A stretch of 64,000 nucleotides of DNA, from the NCBI GenBank assembly GCA_027924645.1, contig BSBN01000849.1:10930001-10994000 (forward strand). Direction: 5' to 3'. The notes beneath the pieces are model-generated. The model did no database searches. It saw only the letters and a program-made list of their open reading frames with translations, and was not told where the DNA came from. Shown piece by piece: positions 57,519 to 64,000 of the stretch (its first letter is position 1; each line of letters opens with the position of its first letter). The position numbers and the translations under genes were made by a program. This DNA is from Cunninghamia lanceolata (Eukaryota; Streptophyta; Pinopsida; Cupressales; Cupressaceae).

Positions 57519-59229
57519 CTACGGAAGATGCTCAGAAATGCAGTTAATGGTGTACTCAAATGGAATGCTTGCATAGTTAGCATTACTCGACCCGCTGTTT
57601 TGATTTGGCCGGTTGTGACTGTTGTCATTATTGGGATTGCCATTAGAGTTGTTACCGTTGTGACCATTGTTGTTGTTGTGGCCATTGTGGCGATTGTTGT
57701 TATATGGCCAGTTGTGGTTCAGAAGAGGATCCCGGTAGGCCACATGAGATTCATTGGAGGTATGCTGTTGTGTCCCTCCCTGATTTTGATCCAGTATATC
57801 CTGTATGACATTCTTAAGGCAGATGCAATTGTTAGTCGTGTGCCCCCTTCCTCGATGATACTCACAATAGTCTGTGTCCTTCCAATAGGGAGGTTTGACG
57901 ATAGGCTCATAGTCACTTGTTGGCGGTAGAGAAATTTCATTGTTAGCCAACAACTTCCTGAGGGCAAACTCTTGAGATTCCCCCAACGGCGTGAATTTTC
58001 TCCTTGGATTTGAATTGAACCAAGGCCTAGGTTCCCGAGGGGGTGGCTTGTTGAGTGCACTGGTATTTGCTTCTCCCTTTAGAGTGAATATGGGTTGTTG
58101 CTTAGGGGCTGCCGCCTTGGCGTCCACTACTCCATCGTTGACCACATTCTTGTTCTTGGTCCAAAACTTTGATTTATCTGTTGTGTAATTGGAAGGAGGT
58201 GTGTCCTTGTAGAGCTTGAGAGTTCCTTTAGTGATCATAGCCTTTTCAATGAAGAGGCCCATTTCAATGACTTTGGCGAACGAGGTAGGGCATTGTATCT
58301 GAATCTGATAGCTAAGATCAGTGTTTAGATTGTGGACAAACATTTCCAATAGCTGCTTCTCAGGCATATTGTAAGAACACTTACTAGCTAGCTATCTCCA
58401 TCATTGTAGGAAGGCGGCGAATGACTCACCACTCTTCTGCTTGGTGTTGCATAGATCTAGCATAGATACCTCGTGTTCTATGTTGTAAGAGAAGTGCGTT
58501 ATAAATTTATTGACAAGTTCATAAAAAGTTTTGATTCCTGGTGGGAGACGCAAGAACCACTCCATAGCTTGACCACCTAAAGATCGCGGGAATAGTCTCA
58601 TTAAGTAAGTCTCGTTGTGAGCTACTTCTAAACATGTTGCAGTGAATTCCCTGATATGATCTCTAGGGTCCCCCTTCCCTTTATATTTGTCAAATTTTGG
58701 AACTCCGAACTGATAGGGGAATGGTTTCATGATCAAATTTCTGTCAAAGGGGTATGGTGCTATATCTTCCAAAGAGTAGTTCTTAGAACTTGTACCGGTC
58801 TTAAGGTTGGATATCTCGAGCTTTAGACTTTCAATTTGTTGTCTCACGTCTGCCATAGGAGTAGTTGGATCAACAGGGTGCTTTCCTCTCTCATTTGTAT
58901 GGGGGACCGTGTCATTTGTGCCTCTCTCATGTGCATGTGGGACTGTGTCATTTGTGCCCCTCTCATGATCGTTGTCTGCATTTTCCATGATGGAGCTAAT
59001 GTCAAAGTCTGCGGGGAGTTTGATTCCGAGACTAGCAAGATGATGGAAATACTTATGGGGGTCTTCAAGGATCATCTTCTCTACGACATGTTGGAATTTT
59101 TGTATCTTGCATGTGCGCCACTAATTCTTCATGAGAAATCTCTTCTTCACCATCACGTGGTGGGAGAAGTTGATCAGATGAGTCGGCCATTTCAATTTGC
59201 TTGTTGTACTGGGATCGAGTAAGAACCAT
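57519..59229 (-). pseudogene. Tat Gag with CHHC-type zinc motif
   Basis: An ATG at 59229 starts MVLTRSQYNKQIEMADSSDQ; a shift near 59080 leads to the main frame (EDPHKYFHHLASLG). Residues near 58870-58990 form a 13-residue tandem repeat (HERGTNDTVPHA twice, then NERGKHP). The retrotransposon Gag core is at 58300-58750 (PFPYQFGVPKFDKYKGKGDP, AMEWFLRLPPGI, FITHF), with two stops near 58390-58400. A zinc motif CEYHRGRGHTTNNC lies near 57870. The C-terminus is Asn/His-rich (about 57560-57720). It ends with a TAG at 57519, and the frame stays open about 60 nt further. Confidence 0.9.
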
Positions 59230-59701
59230 GCAAGGTGGGGTGGGATGAAGTGGACCAGGATTAGAGATTTTGGCGAGGTGCCGACCGAGACTATTATGAA
59301 TGGGATACCTAGGATAAGAGTTGGACAAAGGATTCTCTCGCTCAATGACTTCAAGTAAGATGGTTGACACAAGACTCTAGCCACTTGCAAGGGTAGTCGA
59401 TACCTGTCTTACTGTGTAGGGCTTAGTCATTCAACAAGACTACTAGCAAAGGTACTGTGACCTACTAGGCTTACGTGAATTCACTAATGAAATGAAAAGG
59501 GACTTATACCGAATCGATATGGGATAGGCTGACTTTGGGACAAGAGTGATTTGGACAGAAAGTGAGAGACAATGGACGAAAGAGAAAGAGTTGGGTGTAA
59601 CAGATGGAGATTGACTGCAAGGTTGACTCTGATCTTAGAAAGTGAAACTAGGCTGAAATGGGTGCTCTGATCAGGTGAAAATATCTCCTCAAAAATAGGG
59701 C

Positions 59702-59912
59702 AAGTGCTCATTGTCGCATATGCACAGAAATAGATGCGCAGCAAAAATGGACAAATGCGCCGCAAGTCGCAGTAAATGCACCAGTCTGGTGAATTATATA
59801 TGCGCAGCAACAGTGCATATATGCGCAGCAAAAAAGGTATATGCGTAGCAAGTCGTTATAAAAGCACAGCAAGTCTCTGTAAATGCGCAGCAGAAATGTG
59901 TAAATGCGCAGC
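59702..59912 (+). repeat. ATGCGCAGC motif array, gag-proximal
   Basis: Variants of atgcgcagc (tatgcgcagcaa, aatgcgccgcaa, atgcgtagcaa, aatgcgcagcag) recur at about 20-bp intervals, joined by gtaaatg, gtatatg and similar words. Confidence 0.85.
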
Positions 59913-60619
59913 TTTGAAGTTTTTGCAAAATTTTTAGTTTTTTCTCCTATTTTTAGTATTTTTTTGGCTAAAAAAGGTCTTCTTGATCTGATATTATGAA
60001 TTTAATAGCAAGAAAACACAGCAAGCACAAAGAATATTTTGTAGTTTTTCATTATTTTTACAATTTTTTTGACTCTATTTTGGACAAAAGCAAGCACAAA
60101 ATCCTAGGCGAGAAATGAATTATAAGGGATTTGGGCCACTAAAACAAGAGGTATTTAATTCAGGCAACCATTCAAGTGGTTACACATGCGGCGGCGCTAC
60201 TCTCCGTTATGGAGTCTCCCAGCCTCACAGGGTTGCGCCTGAGAGGGTTTTGGGGGAGGTTGGCCGTCGGTGTAACATAACAGCACTTGTTGCAGGAAGT
60301 TTTCACCTCAAGCACAATTTATTTTAAGTGGCTGGGTAGGGCTTGGCATTAGCCTATTACCACTCAGGGCCATTCCCACTTGGACAAGCGTGCATCCAAG
60401 GGCAGGCCCCTCCTAAAGGTTAAACAGATAGAATGACAAGTTTGGCACTCTGATCACCCAGAAGAGGGGAGAGCATAAGCCTATTGTCATTTGCAAGCAT
60501 AGAATTCACTGATTAATCCACCCTAGTTAAAAGTAAAAAACTAAATGGGCTAATCTACTCAAACAGAACTTTGAAGTGATTTCAGCAATATAGCAGTGGT
60601 TCAATTTTAAATCCCAGAA

Positions 60620-60812
60620 AGCAGTGGTGATTTTAATTTTTAAACCGCGTAGCACGAGATTGTTAACTTTGAAATTTAGGTCTCACGATATAGCAATGGT
60701 TCATTTTAACTTCAGAAAGCAGTAGTGAGTTTAATTTTTAAACCGCGTAGCACGAGATTGTTAACTTTGAAATTTAGGTCTCACGATATAGCAATGGTTC
60801 ATTTTAACTTCA
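60620..60812 (+). repeat. 98-bp tandem duplication in the Tat leader
   Basis: AAACCGCGTAGCACGAGATT begins at 60642 and again at 60740, with near-identical flanks (cacgatatagcaatggttca). Confidence 0.85.
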
Positions 60813-61099
60813 AGATCATTGATGAGTTCAATTTTAATCTTTAGATAGCAATAACTTGGAAGGTGTTTACAATGCAAGCAAGAAATAATCCAGTTACTTC
60901 CTCCCTAATTAGAACTAGATGAAGATTTGAATGAACATTAATTTTTACTTTCCCTCAGAAAATGAAATGTGAACTAATTAGATGCAACTACATGGAACTA
61001 AACTTGCATCTATCCTGCAAAAACGCTCCAGCAAACACCTGCAGAAAGGTTAGTGTTAGCAACTTCCCCTAGAAAAGTATTAAAACCTCAGCCTGTTAC

Positions 61100-61370
61100 A
61101 AATGCACAGCTTCAGTGATCAGATGCGCAGAAATAATCAACAGAAGCACAGTATTAATAAATGCGCCCCAATATTGCACGCATGCGCTGTTAAAAGGAAT
61201 GAATGCGCAGTAACAGTCTTCAAAAGCGCAGCAAAAATGAACAGATGCGCAGAAACAACAAAAGCACCGTAACAGTGTGCAGAAGCGCAGCGAAAATACA
61301 CAGATGCGCAGAAACAACAAAAGCACCGTAACAGTCTTTATATGCACCATGGAAATGAACAGATGCGCCG
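61100..61370 (+). repeat. ATGCGCAGC motif array next to the primer site
   Basis: About twelve variants (agatgcgcagaaa, gaatgcgcagtaa, aagcgcagcaaaaatgaac, agcaccgtaacag), partly in a nested order, end 100 bp before the primer site. Confidence 0.85.
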
Positions 61371-61458
61371 AAGGAATCTGTACGTGACTCTGCGTGACCT
61401 GTACGGAACCTGTCTTCAAAAAAGCTCAGAAACGGTAAAATAAAGGGGCAAACGGCCC

Positions 61459-61476
61459 CACGGTGGGCGCCAAAAA
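61459..61476 (-). promoter_or_regulatory. Primer binding site of the Tat element
   Basis: On the minus strand the LTR end is followed, after a few bases, by TGGCGCCCACCGTGGGGC, a tRNA 3'-end complement of the TGGCGCC type common in Ty3/gypsy elements. I do not assign the tRNA. Confidence 0.85.
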
Positions 61477-62512
61477 TGTATGGGTAAAATGGTGATCAAT
61501 CAAATGAATTAAACAAGACCCAAACATCAACAGAATAGTGAAACAAGAAGGATTCAATAAACGAAGCAATGAACAAATACAGAGCAAACCTTTCCCGTTT
61601 CTAAACTTCTGTTGTTTGCCTATCACAGATCATCCTTTTGCAGATGAAGTGAGCCCTCAAAGAGTGCAATCTTTTAGTAGTTTATAGGAAGTCGACGGTG
61701 AATGGCTGTGGTGATATGCAATGAAGATGAGCTCCAATGCAAGTATGTGATCTCAAGCTTGTAGATGACAAAAGGATGCCAAAGGCGCGCTGGTGATATT
61801 TCTACAGAGTAACGATGTCAAAAGCCTGGATGATTAGAATGGAGGGATGAAGCTTCATTTATAGACTTGGAAGAATGGGAATCAACGGTTGAGAGGAGAT
61901 ATGAAGATCGACGGCTGAGGATGGTTGAGGAATGTGCAACCAGTGGAAATGTGACAAGTGTCCCAGCTCCATCATGAAAGGGGGGATGTGACAAAACTGA
62001 TTGGAGAGTTAACTCCATTGACTGGTCTGTTAACAGATTTGATTGATCAGTTAGAAGAATAAATTGTGGAACTGACTGAATTGATTGAGGATTTGACTCA
62101 ATTGACAGGTTAGTTAACACTTTTGATTGATTAGTTAACTAACCTCTGATTTGAGAAGAAATAGGCCACGTGGGTGAGGGAAAATAAGGTAATTAAATAT
62201 TAAATATATTTAATTACATGTGCAACCTGATGAGGTGGACAAGGTGAGGTGGAAAAGGTGAGGTGTAAAGGTGATGTGGATTTTTGAAATTTAGAACTTA
62301 GGATAGAGGAATTTAGATTAATTAAATAATTTATGATTATTTAATTGTGTAGGACATTTAGAAGAATTTTAATTAAATAAATTGAATTTATTTAATTATG
62401 GAACAGTGAATCGATTAAATAAATTTAGAATATTTATTTAATTAATAGAAGAATGGAATAAATATTTAGAATATTTATTTAGGATGAATTGTGTCATTTT
62501 TAGGCGTATACA
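61477..62512 (-). repeat. 5' LTR of the Tat element (right copy)
   Basis: Same ends as 45916-46944. Differences I counted by eye are about 19 substitutions, mostly C/T or G/A, and one 8-bp-scale indel near 62365. Confidence 0.95.
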
Positions 62513-62517
62513 TTACC

Positions 62518-62668
62518 TAAAGCAATGTTCAATCAAAAGTCAAAAGTTTGGGAACGAAAAAATATGGGATGCAATTTCTAATTGTGGTAATTTTTTTCTC
62601 AAGGGTAAGTGCTTTCTAGGGCTACAAAGATCTTGGCTTAGGATTTTCCCTACACCTCTAGTGGTTAT
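62518..62668 (+). repeat. Macro-repeat copy 3, right part
   Basis: Continues copy 3 after the Tat target duplication (taaagcaatgttcaatc matches 17457 onward), up to ctctagtggttat, where the match with units 1 and 2 stops. Confidence 0.85.
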
Positions 62669-64000
62669 TGTTGATAACTGTTTTGATGCAATCATAACAA
62701 TAAGTTAAAATTCACATAAAATGAACTGAAACTATACTTGAAAGACAAGAAGGAATCATTTGGTGATTCAACTAATCCCAAGTCTACAATGGTTCGGTTG
62801 GTCAAGTTCAGTTGGTCAATGTGAAGCTGTAATGTTCAAGGGGCCTTACGTAGTTAAGGTTTATTTTGATGGCTTACTAGACTAAGAATATGCAAAGAGG
62901 TCATAGATTTCAACAAGTATTCTGTTCATTTGCATAAAAGTGATACTGGGCTGCAAGTTTTAGATGGTTTTCTTGGATTTTTTTGCAGCTTTCTTCTTTA
63001 TCTGTTTATGAAAACTGTCTACTTATAGCTCTATTATCATGCTTCTTTAAATTTGAGACAATTTCCTCTGGATTTCTACGTTTTCAGCTAAATATTTCAG
63101 ATGGGTTGGGAAAAGTTAGAAAGATCTAAACTATACCTCATTTAATCTACCGAAGGATCTAATTGTTTCTGTTATGCACTATGTAAACACTACAGTAATC
63201 TGATCAAATCCACAGTAAAAACCCTAAATGTAAGTTCTGAGCATTTTCACAAACATACATTTAAAATTGCAAGCTCTCAAAGAAAATATTTCAAAACACA
63301 AAGAAGAGCAGGAGAACACTCAGAAGATAGATGTAGAACTCCAGATTCTATTGTATTAGAAACGAATAGCCATACATGATTTACAATGTAAGAATGACTC
63401 TTAGTTTCATTGATCATACTACAGAGAACTTACAAGCTTTACAGATACAGTAAGGCAGCCAGACATTCCACGCGCACCTTACTGCAGACAAACAGGCGAC
63501 CTCCTTCTACTTCTAAACTATGCCCAGAAAGACTCTACAATTTTGGGAAAATCCTAAAATCCCTGTGTGTAGCCCCTGTTGTAAAGTATTACAGTGTAGA
63601 GAGGCACAATATAAAGACATTCTGATTGTCCCCACTACAGCAAAAACCTAACTGAACCCCTGGTTCAAACCCTTGGTTACAGCAATAAATGCAGGTGAAC
63701 CAGTTCTAAAAAATATCTTTGAGCAGTTGTCAAATCTGGGCTAAATATTGCCCCTTCTGAGAAGTTCCAACAGCTGGGTAATAACTTCTGTCTGTCTTTT
63801 GTGATAATACCTTCAACTGCAACCTTCTTCTTTACTTGAATGGCTTTGACTTTTTGCATTTCATCCTTATCTTCGTGCTCCTGAGATCAGATCTTCTGCC
63901 TCCATGAGGTCACTGTGTTGACTTTCTAGCTGCTTCCTCAACTGCAAGCCTGCAAGACAAGACAAGCAATAAGTTTCACATTTATCACAAAAAATAGCAT
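62669..64000. other. Probable start of a further LTR element
   Basis: At 62669 the repeat breaks at TGTTGATAACTG, a usual LTR opening, after GTTAT as a possible target duplication. No coding region, primer site or second LTR is inside the window, so this stays tentative. No gene is seen in 62669-64000. Confidence 0.4.

Larger units (their letters stand above)
59230..61458 (-). other. Long leader of the Tat element
   Basis: Two kilobases between primer site and gag with no gene seen. It holds two ATGCGCAGC motif arrays (59702-59912 and 61100-61370) and a 98-bp tandem duplication (60620-60812). The remainder is low in structure. Confidence 0.7.
45916..62512 (-). mobile_element. Tat-lineage Ty3/gypsy retrotransposon with antisense plant mobile domain gene
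   Basis: A 16.6-kb element with a perfect target duplication TTACC (45911-45915 and 62513-62517) that splits macro-repeat copy 3. The LTRs are 1029 and 1036 bp and differ by about 20 bases, mostly transitions, plus one small indel, so it is the youngest insertion here. On the minus strand: 5' LTR, primer site, long leader, gag, protease, G-patch region, RT, RNase H, a second archaeal-type RNase H, integrase, long 3' region, 3' LTR. RT before integrase makes it Ty3/gypsy; the double RNase H is the mark of the Tat lineage. On the plus strand, between integrase and the 3' LTR, lies a separate gene (47245-50096). Coding parts carry scattered stops. Confidence 0.93.

Noticed and set aside
57440..57519. 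A -1 frameshift signal between gag and pol
   Set aside because: The frames are offset by -1 and overlap if the gag TAG is ignored, but I see no convincing slippery heptamer or downstream structure.

Overview
The window reads as intergenic chromatin from a large-genome seed plant. A conifer or other gymnosperm is my best guess, but this is inference: the plant assignment rests on element families (chromovirus and Tat Ty3/gypsy elements, SIRE-like Ty1/copia, L1-type LINEs with a plant RNase H, a plant mobile domain gene, a calmodulin-like gene), and nothing in the sequence fixes the species. Only one apparently intact host gene is visible, an EF-hand calmodulin-like protein on the minus strand at 20413-20934. 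No rRNA, tRNA or CRISPR was seen. Start codons are my reading of the frames; several open frames have no ATG and are relics.

Layout. 1-3533: 3' end of a chromovirus (integrase, chromodomain, 3' LTR) inserted in a low-copy macro-repeat. 3534-19780: head-to-tail units of an unclassified repeat of about 4.2 kb. Unit 1 carries an internal duplication and a SINE; unit 2 carries a 4.95-kb insertion (with a MITE, a 57-bp triplicate and a repeat-protein relic) and a 710-bp LINE derivative. 20413-20990: the calmodulin-like gene and its TATA box. 21757-30400: a complete 8.6-kb LTR element with a perfect 5-bp target duplication that has a gag relic but no pol (TR-GAG type). 30886-39635: a decayed SIRE-like copia element on the minus strand, with a 1.06-kb TIR element inside RNase H and a tandem duplication of its PBS region. 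39640-43328: a 5'-truncated LINE on the plus strand. 43326-62668: a third copy of the macro-repeat, split by a 16.6-kb Tat-lineage Ty3/gypsy element (45916-62512) with LTRs about 98% identical. 62669-64000: probably the start of another element.

The most interesting object is inside the Tat element. Between integrase and the 3' LTR, on the strand opposite to gag-pol, lies a separate gene with a TATA box, a short first exon, a 684-bp intron with matching splice phase, and a plant mobile domain followed by RG-rich and Gln-rich regions. The same element encodes a G-patch domain between protease and reverse transcriptase. Its antisense intron and its 5' leader both carry GCGCAT/ATGCGC motif clusters, in opposite orientation. 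Nearly all in-frame stops across the window look like one-step C-to-T changes at CAG, CAA or CGA codons, or TGG to TAG, as expected from decay of methylated, silenced elements.
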